Of a stretch of 64,000 nucleotides of DNA, positions 32,433-41,000 are shown one piece after another (the first letter of the stretch is position 1; every line of letters begins with the position of its first letter). Below the pieces are notes generated by a model, which saw only the letters and a list, made by a program, of their open reading frames with translations, had not been told where the DNA came from and searched no databases. The position numbers and the translations under genes were made by a program. Source of the DNA: CAUZIZ01 sp965222655 (GTDB lineage: Bacteria > Acidobacteriota > UBA6911 > RPQK01 > JAJDTT01); assembly GCA_965222655.1 (NCBI GenBank), contig CBDCUP010000021.1, positions 186,001-250,000 of the forward strand, given 5' to 3'.

Positions 32433-33203
32433 TTAGACCTTTCCGAACAGGCCTGATCCGGCAGTCAAGCCTCCGTCGATCACGAGGGTGGAGCCCGTCA
32501 TGAAACTGGACTCGTCTGATGCCAGGTAGACGGCCAGTGAGGCAATGTCTTCGGGCCGGCCCAGACGTCCCAAGGGGTACCACTTCAGCAGCTTATCCTT
32601 GGATCCGGCCCTTTCGTCCCAGTAGCTTCCACCTCTTTCCGTATCGATGGTGCCGGGACAGATCACGTTGGCTCGAATTCCCTGTGGACCATGAGACACT
32701 GCTACGTTCTTGGTGAAGGAAATCAGCCCTGCCTTGGCGCTACTGTAGCCGTATTCGCCGATGGCCCACAGGCCGTTGACCGAAGAAATGTTGATCAGAC
32801 TGCCTCCGCCGTAGCGGATCATGACCGGGACAACGGCGCGTGTGCACAGGTAGTGGCTGGTCAAGTTGAGCGCTAAATCTGCCCTCCAGGCATCCGGCTC
32901 GGTGTCCAACAGTTCTTCGGTCAACGAACCACCGGCGTTGTTCATCCAGACATCGATCCCGCCGAGGGAGGAATCGGCCCGGGTCACCAGCCGGGCAACC
33001 CCATCTTCATCTGTCACATCCGTGACGACAAACTCAGCTTGTCCACCGGCAGCGCGCACCGCCGCAGCCGTGACCTCACCAGCTTCCGGATCGAGATCTG
33101 CAATGACGACCTTGGCGCCCTCCTGGGCGAATCGAACCGCCGTAGCGCGGCCGATTCCATGGGCCGCTCCAGTGACGACGGCACGTTTGCCCTGTAGACG
33201 CAT
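32433..33203 (-). CDS. SDR-family NAD(P)-dependent oxidoreductase
   Basis: 256 aa from MRLQGKRAVVTG (33203), chosen because TGAGGAA lies 9 nt upstream; a 17-codon extension is unlikely. It is a classical short-chain dehydrogenase: TGAAHGIG (10-17) binds the cofactor, NNAG follows at about 87, then the catalytic Ser in INISSVNG and the Y-S-S-A-K tetrad. The acidic residue after the second strand (IADLD) suggests a preference for NAD. It oxidises or reduces an alcohol or ketone in the cytoplasm. The substrate is not predictable. It is convergent with the LRR gene. Confidence 0.88.
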   Translation of the reverse strand: MRLQGKRAVVTGAAHGIGRATAVRFAQEGAKVVIADLDPEAGEVTAAAVRAAGGQAEFVVTDVTDEDGVARLVTRADSSLGGIDVWMNNAGGSLTEELLDTEPDAWRADLALNLTSHYLCTRAVVPVMIRYGGGSLINISSVNGLWAIGEYGYSSAKAGLISFTKNVAVSHGPQGIRANVICPGTIDTERGGSYWDERAGSKDKLLKWYPLGRLGRPEDIASLAVYLASDESSFMTGSTLVIDGGLTAGSGLFGKV

Positions 33204-33368
33204 GGCAGAGTTCCTCAGAAGATCGGGTCGAAAGAGCGTCCCTATTGCCAACAATGATAATGCACTCGACGCTACATCGGGAGACCCCTACACGGGCTTC
33301 AGTCAATCCCACGGGGGCGAGCTAAAAAAGATAGGATGTCCCCTTACCCAATCGTCGGGTGCGACGTC

Positions 33369-35720
33369 TTACGGTTGGGGCCAGTCGAGGTGCCGGTGGA
33401 GGAATTCGAATGCCCCTTTTCCGTTGATCTCGTGGTTTCCGTTGAAGAACTCGATTTCAGTTTTGTCTCCCTGACCCAGTTCGTCGTAGAGACGGCGCAC
33501 CTTGGCATACTCGTGGGCCACCCACTCGTCCAGTCCCACGCCGTCCCGGTGTCCCCGTTCCACCATGAAGGGTCTAGGGAAGATCAGATAGGCCATTTCG
33601 GCGTAATTGAAGGTGATCCCGAGACGGAATTCCGGCATCTCATATTCTTTGGTGAACATGTAGCTGTTCCGCCAGTCGATTGTAGCGTTCTTCCAGATCC
33701 ACTCATTGAAGTCTCCGGAGCAGATGGACAAGCAGTAGTCCTCCAGGATAGCGGGCACGCGCATTGCGGTCTTGCCACCGTAGCTCAGGCCATAGAAGGC
33801 AATGCGATCCTTGTCCACATAGGGCAGAGTCTTGAGCCAGTTGATGATTTGCTGATGCTGTCCCACGATGAAGGAGAAGAGCGAAAGCTTCAGGGGATTG
33901 GCCTTGAACTGAAGGACCCGGAATAGATCCTGGCCACGGTAGGGATTGTGGGGAGCGAAGACGATGAAACCGCGGTCGGCAAGGCTAGCAGCGAAAGCCT
34001 GGTAGGCGCGGAAGCTGCGACTCTCCTTTTCGATGACATCCTTGGGCAGCCCCTCCAGTCCGTGCTGGGCGACAACCACGGGTCGCCTCTCCCCAGGCTT
34101 CAGATCCTTGGGGACCAGAAGGATGCCCCAGGCAAAGACGTCCGTCCAGACATCCAGGACCACATCGTAGCCGACCCACTTGGGCCGGTCATAGCGGAGG
34201 AGACTTCGCGGGTTCGCAGGCAGCATCTCATGATCGACCTTGCCGATGACCTCTTCCCAGAAGTACTTCCGAAACGGCTTCGTTCCCTCGGCGAATTTGG
34301 GAGTGGAATCGTACGGGACGTTTTCCAGCAGGAACTTGTCGCGGGCCACGTTGGAAACGCGCAGGACATGCTGGACGTGGTTCTCGATCTCCTTGATTTG
34401 GCGCCGCTGGCGGACCTCCGGATCAAACTTGGCTGAGGCTTGCTCGGGGAGTTGCGGCGTCGATTCGGTGCCAATTCCTCCAGCCGGAGCCAGACCCGCC
34501 AGAAACGCGTTCAGGGCGGCAGTCGAACCGGGTCCGACCGGTTTCGCATCGGGGACGGAAGGAACCAGTCGAGCGGAGCGCTGCAGATCAGCGGGCAATT
34601 GCTGCTGCAATTTGTCCAGACGTTCGAACTCGCGCCTGACCGCTTCGGCTGCCGGTGTCGCCAGACGTCCCGGGGCCGCGGCGTTGGATTGCCAACTCTC
34701 GGCAGGAGGTCGACCCTCGATTGTGGGGGTCGCGCTGTACTCAATCACAAGATTACGGGGAAGAACCATGCTGGCGATTTCCGCGTCCCCAAATTCATGC
34801 AGCAGAGACCAGACGTTTCGGTAGATGGGCTCTTCCCAGACACGCTCGCGGGGTCCGAAGTAGCCACTTACGAGGCAAGATCTGATGCGCGTATCCACGG
34901 ATGCTGAGTACAGTGCGATCAAGCCTCCTTCGGCATGGCCGGCCACGCCAATTCTGGCCTTTCCACCGAATCTCTCTTGCAGCCAATCGACGGCAGCCAG
35001 GACCTTCTGCACCTCGTAACCAATCAGGTGGCGACCCATCTCGTAGGACATGCGGTAGAGCCACTCGCGGTGGGGCATGTTGGTCATCGGGAGGCGATCG
35101 GTGTTCAAATCAGGGTTTCCAGAGAATCGGCTGGAGCGGTTGATGAGAGTTGGCACGATGACCAAATAGCCACTTTCGGCCATTCTCCGGGCGAACTGGG
35201 ATTGCGGATGGATTCCAGGACTGAGACCGACGAGTTGCTCGGCCGAATAGTCTGCATCTGGAAGGGCCACGACCTGCCCGAGCGGATTCGTCTTGGGCTC
35301 GAGTAGAAGGCCTTCACCGAAAACCCCCTCCAGTACCGGCCAACGGACCTGCCTGATTCGATACCGGTCGGTCTCGGCTAGCAGCGGCGAGCTGCCGTAG
35401 CTGCTGAAGTATTCCATACCAGCGGGGAGCCTGTCGTCGACCAGGCCAATGACGGTTCGGAAGCGCTGTCGATTTGCTTCGAGCGACTCGTTGTAGGCCT
35501 CAGCGGAAGAGAAATCACGGCTCCAGTAGCGTTGTCGGGCCTGTACCGAGCCCGCTAGCCCTTTCATCAAGAAGCGATCGATGCCGGCAACCATGCGGGC
35601 CGACAGGTCGTCCTTCCAGTGCAGCCTGGCCGTGTTGGAAAGGGTTTCGGCGCTCTGCGCGCAGAGCGGGCCGCTGAGAATCAGCAGAATTGAAGCCGCC
35701 AATAGCGTTGAAGGAATCAT
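33369..35720 (-). CDS. Secreted double alpha/beta-hydrolase (dienelactone-hydrolase-like repeat)
   Basis: 783 aa from MIPSTLLAASILLILSGPLCAQS, a clean signal peptide behind AGAGGGG. Two hydrolase domains are visible. In domain 1 the nucleophile elbow reads G-V-A-G-H-A-E-G-G, with Ala (about 263) where Ser is expected. In domain 2 the elbow is Y-G-L-S-Y-G-G with Ser646 and a plausible catalytic His763 in NGNHEI. So domain 1 is probably structural or regulatory and domain 2 catalytic. Relatives are exported esterase or acetyl-xylan-esterase-like proteins of biomass degraders. The substrate is unknown. It stands alone, upstream of a MITE-bearing region. Confidence 0.75.
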   Translation of the reverse strand: MIPSTLLAASILLILSGPLCAQSAETLSNTARLHWKDDLSARMVAGIDRFLMKGLAGSVQARQRYWSRDFSSAEAYNESLEANRQRFRTVIGLVDDRLPAGMEYFSSYGSSPLLAETDRYRIRQVRWPVLEGVFGEGLLLEPKTNPLGQVVALPDADYSAEQLVGLSPGIHPQSQFARRMAESGYLVIVPTLINRSSRFSGNPDLNTDRLPMTNMPHREWLYRMSYEMGRHLIGYEVQKVLAAVDWLQERFGGKARIGVAGHAEGGLIALYSASVDTRIRSCLVSGYFGPRERVWEEPIYRNVWSLLHEFGDAEIASMVLPRNLVIEYSATPTIEGRPPAESWQSNAAAPGRLATPAAEAVRREFERLDKLQQQLPADLQRSARLVPSVPDAKPVGPGSTAALNAFLAGLAPAGGIGTESTPQLPEQASAKFDPEVRQRRQIKEIENHVQHVLRVSNVARDKFLLENVPYDSTPKFAEGTKPFRKYFWEEVIGKVDHEMLPANPRSLLRYDRPKWVGYDVVLDVWTDVFAWGILLVPKDLKPGERRPVVVAQHGLEGLPKDVIEKESRSFRAYQAFAASLADRGFIVFAPHNPYRGQDLFRVLQFKANPLKLSLFSFIVGQHQQIINWLKTLPYVDKDRIAFYGLSYGGKTAMRVPAILEDYCLSICSGDFNEWIWKNATIDWRNSYMFTKEYEMPEFRLGITFNYAEMAYLIFPRPFMVERGHRDGVGLDEWVAHEYAKVRRLYDELGQGDKTEIEFFNGNHEINGKGAFEFLHRHLDWPQP

Positions 35721-35854
35721 TGAAAAATACCCCTCTTTCTGTTCAGCTATTGAAGACAATCTAACACGGCGGCCTTTGCATGATCTCCTCGTCGATGAAG
35801 CTTCAGTCCCACCCCCCCCAGGAGCGCTGGCCCCATTCGAGAAAGAAACTTCTG

Positions 35855-36170
35855 GTTCATCCGGTAAATGGGGAGGTGCCGCCAGTCAAAGGTAGGCCAT
35901 GGAAACTGCCGCACTATGCAAACCGTGGAAAAACAAGTAGTTCTGGAGGAGAACTGGCAAGTGCTCGCAGTTGTTTTTCCACCGTTCGCACAGCGCTTGG
36001 AAAACTCCGTATCACGGGCTTGCTGGCCCGGTTCGATGTCGCTCGGAGTTTTCCACAGTTCCCACGGCCTCTGCTACTGCAGCCGACTATATGGACAAGC
36101 GAACGGGGAGCAGATTTGGGATCCGGAAGGTGCCAACCACGTCCCCACCTCCCCATTTACCGGATGACCC
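35855..36170. mobile_element. MITE-like element, 316 bp, 24-bp terminal inverted repeats, 8-bp target duplication
   Basis: The left end reads GGTTCATCCGGTAAATGGGG then AGGT, and the right end is its complement with one mismatch (GGGTCATCC...). It is flanked on both sides by AAACTTCT (35847-35854 and 36171-36178), an 8-bp direct repeat. Inside are nested palindromes (GTGGAAAAACAA with TTGTTTTTCCAC; GGAAAACTCCG with CGGAGTTTTCC) and no transposase frame. It is non-autonomous and would need a transposase from elsewhere. Confidence 0.8.
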
Positions 36171-36223
36171 AAACTTCTTCCCACTTCAGGAGATCCATGA
36201 CCTACGCCGAAGGCGTTGCTGCG

Positions 36224-36263
36224 GGTAGCCCAGGGTTGCAATGCGAAGCGAGCTACCCTGGGT
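36224..36263 (+). repeat. Hairpin repeat TAGCCCAGGGT...ACCCTGGG (related to the dispersed palindrome family)
   Basis: GGTAGCCCAGGGTTGC, a short spacer containing GCGAAGC, then GAGCTACCCTGGGTTC: one long imperfect hairpin sharing the CCCAGGG core with the repeats at 11057, 14757 and 37793. Confidence 0.6.
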
Positions 36264-36325
36264 TCAAGTCACTTAGGGCAAAAATGAGCTGCGGCGTGGT
36301 TGAACTCTCCTGGTAACATAAATGA

Positions 36326-36520
36326 GTGCCAAGGATCCGCCGAGGTGGATATGTCTTCATCACCTGGATCGGCGATCACAGCCCTCGACATGTTCACGTT
36401 TACGGAGACGGACATCTCGTCGTCAAGTGGGACCTTGAAAACTAGCTTCCCATGAAAGGGCAAGCAAGCCGACGAATTCTCTAGTTGATCCAGGAACTTC
36501 AAGACGAGGAACTACTATGA
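36326..36520 (+). pseudogene. DUF4160-family protein with two in-frame TAG codons
   Basis: From a GTG at 36326 the frame reads PRIRRGGYVFITWIGDHSP, then RHVHVYGDGHLVVKWDLEN, TAG, LPMKGQASRRIL, TAG, LIQELQDEELL and TGA at 36518-36520. The H-S-P-R-H-V-H-V core is the DUF4160 signature. DUF4160 proteins are small, of unknown function, and commonly sit in front of a DUF2442-like partner as a toxin-antitoxin-like cassette. The final TGA overlaps the next ATG (36517). Two nonsense codons mean the gene is dead. Confidence 0.7.
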
Positions 36521-36704
36521 AGATCCGTAGCGTTTCGCACAATAACCGGAAAAAGGCGTTCGAGGTGAAGACGGCCAGCAAGACCCTTTCCTTTCCCTTC
36601 GCCAAGCTTTTGGCGTCCTGCGATGCGGGCGTTAGACGGCTCCTTTCCGCACTTCTTGGCATTGGCTGGCGCAGCAAGAAGCAATTCAGTAAAGGCCCTT
36701 AGGG
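36517..36704 (+). pseudogene. DUF2442-like partner gene, truncated by the adjacent MITE
   Basis: MKIRSVSHNNRKKAFEVKTASKTLSFPFAKL is the start of the proteins that follow DUF4160 genes (strand-rich DUF2442-like fold, often with a C-terminal helix-turn-helix). After about residue 32 similarity fades, and the frame ends at the TAG (36700-36702) created at the left end of the MITE. The remainder is absent, because beyond the MITE lies the end of an opposing gene. The ATG overlaps the DUF4160 stop, so the pair was once an operon. Confidence 0.5.
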
Positions 36705-36882
36705 TCTGCGCAAAAATAACTTGGCATTTTGGCATCTCATCTTCACACCATCTTCGGCCGCTCCTCAGTCGCGAAATCCTCAACGTAGACCCGGCTATGC
36801 CTGCGGTTTCTCTCAATCGTTCGCGGCCAAATCTGGTGCAAATCTGAGCGCCAACTCTACCAAGTTATTCTTGCGCAGACCC
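36702..36882. mobile_element. MITE-like element, 181 bp, about 23-bp inverted repeats, TTA target duplication
   Basis: Left end GGGTCTGCGCAAAAATAACT then TGG (36702-36724). The right end, read in reverse, is GGGTCTGCGCAAGAATAACT then TGG, with one mismatch. Direct repeats TTA flank it at 36699-36701 and 36883-36885. The interior has no coding potential. The right TTA is at the same time the complement of the stop codon TAA of the amidohydrolase gene ending at 36883, so the insertion lies directly at that gene's last codon. Confidence 0.8.
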
Positions 36883-37713
36883 TTAGCTGAAGAACACTGC
36901 TTCTGCTGTCCCACGCAGAATCCATTCCCTGTCTTCAGGTGAGAGGAAATCGAGCTGATCACGAACCAGGGCAATGCTGTCTTCGTAGGGCTCGTTGAGG
37001 ATCTGGAAGGGGCAGTCCGAGGCCCACATCAACCGCTTCGGTCCGAAGGCGTCGTAGACTCGCCGAATGAAGGGGGCTAGATCCAGATGGGGGGCTCGCT
37101 TTTCACCCAGAGCATAGAAGGCCGACACCTTCACGCGAACCTCGGGATACTTCGCCAGGGCGCAGAGATTGGCCACCTCCTTTTCACGGATCGGACCCAC
37201 TGCTCCGATCCGGCCGAGATGGTCAACGCAGACCCTGGTTTCCGGATGGCGTTCACATGTCGTCGACAGCTCGGGCAGGAAATCGGGATTGATGAGAGGA
37301 CAGACCGCCAGTTCCTGCTGGGCCGCGTTTCGAAACATCTTGTTGAAATGACCAGCCGCGAGCTGAGAGGCCGCGGACTCGTCCAGGATCACGATGCGAA
37401 ATCCCCGCACACCCTGGGATTTCAAGCTTTGCATCTGCTGAGCCAGCCCGGGAGATGAGGCCTCCACAATCGCGATCCCGCGAAAAGTCTGCGGAGCTGC
37501 CTTGATGACGTCCAACATGTAGCGGTTGTCGGTTTGGTAGTAACTCATCTGCACCAGAGCGACTCTCGTGACCTCGCTTGCTTTCGCGTGTGCCAGGATG
37601 TGTTCAGGAAGAAAACGCCGGATTTCCATGTCCTCAACTCCAACTCCCGGAGCCAGTGGATAGTGATCGAAATTGTCAGTCCAGACGTGCACATGAGAGT
37701 CGATGTAGTTCAT
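36883..37713 (-). CDS. Amidohydrolase-family (TIM-barrel) metal-dependent hydrolase
   Basis: 276 aa from MNYIDSHVHVW (37713); the longer ORF starts inside a hairpin repeat. The DSHVHVW box supplies the two metal-binding His, VDHLGR a further His, and LMWASDCPFQ the C-terminal Asp. This pattern fits the COG3618-type group (2-pyrone-4,6-dicarboxylate lactonase, L-fucono- and L-rhamnono-lactonase-like). It probably opens a sugar lactone in the cytoplasm. The exact substrate cannot be read. The stop codon TAA coincides with the target duplication of the MITE downstream, so transcription would run into the MITE. Confidence 0.82.
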   Translation of the reverse strand: MNYIDSHVHVWTDNFDHYPLAPGVGVEDMEIRRFLPEHILAHAKASEVTRVALVQMSYYQTDNRYMLDVIKAAPQTFRGIAIVEASSPGLAQQMQSLKSQGVRGFRIVILDESAASQLAAGHFNKMFRNAAQQELAVCPLINPDFLPELSTTCERHPETRVCVDHLGRIGAVGPIREKEVANLCALAKYPEVRVKVSAFYALGEKRAPHLDLAPFIRRVYDAFGPKRLMWASDCPFQILNEPYEDSIALVRDQLDFLSPEDREWILRGTAEAVFFS

Positions 37714-37792
37714 GCGAGGGTGGAAAAGTTGGAAATAAACCTTATGGGTTGATCCATGGGTTACAGGGTTGAATTCAGGACGTCTTCTTCTT

Positions 37793-37848
37793 CCCAGGGT
37801 CCGGAAACCCTGGGCTAACGAACGCAATCCCGTTGGGATTGACCTCGC
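37793..37848 (-). repeat. Dispersed paired hairpin repeat (inverted relative to 11057-11114)
   Basis: CCCAGGGTCCGGAAACCCTG, then CTAACGAACG, then CAATCCCGTTGGGATTG and ACCTCGCT. This is the reverse complement arrangement of 11057-11114, including the flanking GAGGT word. Confidence 0.75.
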
Positions 37849-37896
37849 TTGTTTTCTTGACGATGCCCATCGCCTAAAGATCCAAGCCCAGAGTCA

Positions 37897-40800
37897 TCAT
37901 AGTGGGCCGGGGGTCCTTAGCCTCTGTAGGTATTCGAGTAAATCTGCCATCTTGCTCAGGTTGATATCTTCCTCGAGGCCTTCGGGCATGGTGGAGACGC
38001 TGGACACGCGGAGCGTGGCGATGTTTCTTCGGAGGATCGTTTCTTCCTCGCCTTCCTCCCGTCGGAGCATCAGGGAAGTCGGGCTGTCCTGGGCGATCAG
38101 ACCCGTGACGGTTGTTCCGCTTCGGGTTTCAATTACATAGGTCTCGTAGCCGGGCGAGATGTTGACGTTGGGGTCCAGTATCTTGGTCAGGAAAAAGTTC
38201 TTGGGTCGACGCCCGATGACGTCCATCAGGTCGGGGCCGACTTCCTTCCCCATTCCATCCAGGCGGTGACAGCGGCTGCAATTCTCTCGAAAGATTTCTC
38301 TACCCGAGGAAATGCTGCCCTTGACGGACAAGGCACCCTTATATTGTTCAATCAGGTGCCCACGTTCCTGCGGCAGATCGCTGAATAGCGTCTCGGCTCG
38401 GCGACGAATATCGTCATCTGGAGACTGCAAGAGTTGATTGACTCGTGGACGGCCTACAGTCCAGGCCGGGACAGTTTCGTCCGCGATACCGTCCAGCAGC
38501 GCCTTCAAGAAGGCTTTGCGGGCGAGGAGGCCATCCCAGACAACCTTCCGCACGGGTTCGGTGTAGCTTCTCCATTTAGCCAGCAAGAGTGAAACGACCT
38601 TTGATGTCCCGTTTTTGAGGAGAGCCTCTGCAGCGGCGACCTGAACCTCGACGGCTTCCTGGGGGCCCAGTAGTTGATCAAGCACGGGAATCGTGGAGTC
38701 TGTTGAATCCAATGCCATGACTCGGACGGCGTTGATCCTGGAATCTGCTTCGGGGCCACTGTTGGAAGCCTCGACGGCCTCGCGAACCAACTGGCGGAGA
38801 GGCGGCGAATCGGCGAGCAGGATGCCGTCGGTCAGGTCCAGCGCTGCCGCTGCCAACTGAGGTGAAGACGAACCAATCAGGCGAAAAAGGGAGCGCTCGC
38901 TCTTCCGGTCCAGGCCAATCTGTTCGGCCCGACCTTGCTTCAAGCCCCGCCCCAGTCCGGCCAGGCTGGCGCTACGCCACCATTCACCGGAGCCGTCGGG
39001 TCCACGTGCCGCCAGGGCGAGAACCTCGGCGATTTCCGCTTTGATCTGGCGAGCACCTAGAATCGCCGTGATTCTATCTAGAAACTCCTGTTTGCCCTTG
39101 GTTTCGGAAGCGAGAAAGACGCCATCTCGAGTGACCGTCTGGAACCATTGGCTTGCATTCTCGGACGCCGAAGTCAGCACGGCGATCTGAAACCATCGAT
39201 CCTCCAGATGGCGTGTCAGAATCTGGGTGAGCGGCCGGAACGATTCTGATTCGGGGAGGAGTCCCAGGGTGCATGCCAGCTGGAACTGGACGCGAGGGTC
39301 GGGATCCTCTACCAGGTCCAAGAGTCTTGTCACCACCGAAGGGGAGTCAGACCGCTCAGAAAGCCGAACCGCGTGTTCCCGAACCGTAGCGTTCTCGTCG
39401 CCGAGAGCCTGCATTATCACGTCGGATCCGAGTTGGCCCAGTCCCTCCAGGGTCCAGAGAGCATGGATGCGGTGCTCGGGTTTACTGGCTGTCCCAGCCA
39501 GGTCTCGCAAAGCAGGAACCACGGATTGATCCTGCCGCTCCACCAGTAGACGCTGGGCTGTGATCCGCCACCACATGTTGGAGTGGGTCAGTGCCTGAAC
39601 CAGCTGCTCGGAAGCAGCGCTCTGAAGGTCTGGCTTTGTCGTCGGCTGGCTGTCCTGATGGAGCACGCGATAGATGCGCCCCTTGCCGGCTCCTGCCCGG
39701 AGGTCGAATTGGCCCTCCAGACCTTCCGGTACGTAGTCCGGATGCTCGATGTATTTCCGGTAGTAGTCGACCACATAGAGTGCTCCATCCGGCCCGACCG
39801 TCGTGAACACGGGCTTGAACCAGGCGTCGGTGGACGCCAGGAACTCCTTTTGCTCGAAGGCTCGGCTGGCCGAGAAGGTAGGCCCGGCGGGAGAGAACAG
39901 GTCGCAGTGCACCAGGTTGTGGAGTGGGTCACAGACGAAATAGGCTCCCCTCAGTCGCTCCGGGAACTGGGCCGCATTGTAGACGGAGTTCCCACAGCTG
40001 GAAGTGAATTTTCCGACCTGAGATTCATGAATGTAGATGGGGCTCTCGGTTACGGGATAGACGGTCGACTGGTTTTCATGATCTGAGGGAAACTGCATGG
40101 CAGAGGACACGCTCAGATAGGGATTACGAGCCAGATATCGGTGTGCGATGACGGGGTGTCGGATGTGGTTGTTGTTCCAGAGCGCAAAGCGATTGCCCCA
40201 GGCGTCAAAGGCATTCCCGTATTGAGAATTTCCCGAGACCGGTTCCAGCTTCAGCGGGTCCAGTCGAAAACGGAAGTCGGTGCCCAGGCTGGAAACGTCG
40301 ACGGCTGGGACGTCTGGGTGATCTGGAAAATGAAGAGGCTCACCCGGTTGTCCAAACTGCTCGGGATGGCGTCGGGAGGGCCCCACCTTGGGATAAGCGC
40401 CGTAGATCCAATTATCGATGCCGTAGAGGAGTCCATTGACACGAAGCTGGGGGTTGTATGGGTTGAAGCCCGTGAGGAGTACGCGTCTTTCGTCGGCACG
40501 CAGGTCGCCGTCGGCGTCGGGAAGGTAGTAGATGTGCGGTGCGGCGGCAACCAGGATGCCGTCTCTCCAAAGCATCAAGCCAGTGGGGAAGGGGAGATTG
40601 TCGGCGTAGACGCTGCGCTTATTGAATCCGCCCTGACCGTCCGGGTCCTCCAGGACAATAACCCTGCCCTGGGGATCCGGCTGCATCGGATAGTCGCCCA
40701 TTTCCAGAACGAACAGGCGTCCCTGAGGGTCGAACGCCATCGCCACCGGGTCGCCGATGAGGGGCTCTGAAGCCACGAGTTCGATGTGGTATCCCTCGGG

Positions 40801-40935
40801 CAGTCGGAAAGTCCGGAGTGCCTCCTCTGCCGAATAGGGTGGTGTCCCGCCGCCACAGCTCAGTAGCGTGAGTAATCCGAGGGTCAGGCAAAGGGCTTGT
40901 ACAGAAACTCTACCTGGCTGGGAACCGTATCTCAT
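37897..40935 (-). CDS. PVC-type membrane-bound dehydrogenase with HEAT-like repeats and C-terminal heme c
   Basis: 1,012 aa lipoprotein: the signal ends in L-L-S-C. Residues about 40-430 form a glucose/sorbosone-dehydrogenase-like beta-propeller (FRLPEGYHIELVASEP, VAMAFDPQGRLFVLEM, TTVGPDGALYVVDYYRKYIEHP). About 440-860 are alpha-helical HEAT-like repeats. A C-terminal cytochrome domain begins at C-S-R-C-H (886-890) with the P-D-L-M region for the axial ligand. This three-part architecture is typical of the putative membrane-bound dehydrogenases of Planctomycetota, Verrucomicrobiota and Acidobacteriota. It should oxidise a sugar-like compound in the periplasm and pass electrons through its heme. 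Substrate unproven. Confidence 0.88.
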   Translation of the reverse strand: MRYGSQPGRVSVQALCLTLGLLTLLSCGGGTPPYSAEEALRTFRLPEGYHIELVASEPLIGDPVAMAFDPQGRLFVLEMGDYPMQPDPQGRVIVLEDPDGQGGFNKRSVYADNLPFPTGLMLWRDGILVAAAPHIYYLPDADGDLRADERRVLLTGFNPYNPQLRVNGLLYGIDNWIYGAYPKVGPSRRHPEQFGQPGEPLHFPDHPDVPAVDVSSLGTDFRFRLDPLKLEPVSGNSQYGNAFDAWGNRFALWNNNHIRHPVIAHRYLARNPYLSVSSAMQFPSDHENQSTVYPVTESPIYIHESQVGKFTSSCGNSVYNAAQFPERLRGAYFVCDPLHNLVHCDLFSPAGPTFSASRAFEQKEFLASTDAWFKPVFTTVGPDGALYVVDYYRKYIEHPDYVPEGLEGQFDLRAGAGKGRIYRVLHQDSQPTTKPDLQSAASEQLVQALTHSNMWWRITAQRLLVERQDQSVVPALRDLAGTASKPEHRIHALWTLEGLGQLGSDVIMQALGDENATVREHAVRLSERSDSPSVVTRLLDLVEDPDPRVQFQLACTLGLLPESESFRPLTQILTRHLEDRWFQIAVLTSASENASQWFQTVTRDGVFLASETKGKQEFLDRITAILGARQIKAEIAEVLALAARGPDGSGEWWRSASLAGLGRGLKQGRAEQIGLDRKSERSLFRLIGSSSPQLAAAALDLTDGILLADSPPLRQLVREAVEASNSGPEADSRINAVRVMALDSTDSTIPVLDQLLGPQEAVEVQVAAAEALLKNGTSKVVSLLLAKWRSYTEPVRKVVWDGLLARKAFLKALLDGIADETVPAWTVGRPRVNQLLQSPDDDIRRRAETLFSDLPQERGHLIEQYKGALSVKGSISSGREIFRENCSRCHRLDGMGKEVGPDLMDVIGRRPKNFFLTKILDPNVNISPGYETYVIETRSGTTVTGLIAQDSPTSLMLRREEGEEETILRRNIATLRVSSVSTMPEGLEEDINLSKMADLLEYLQRLRTPGPL

Positions 40936-41000
40936 ATGCCCTACTACAACGATTCCAGTCGGGGCCGCTCAGACAAGTCTAATTGAGCGAGCGAGAGCAG

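Larger units (their letters stand above)
35721..36325. other. Gene-free region containing a MITE and a hairpin repeat
   Basis: 605 bp between the double hydrolase and a decayed two-gene cassette. Contents are the MITE at 35855-36170 and the hairpin at 36224-36263. ORFs seen here are chance readings of the palindromes. Confidence 0.6.
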
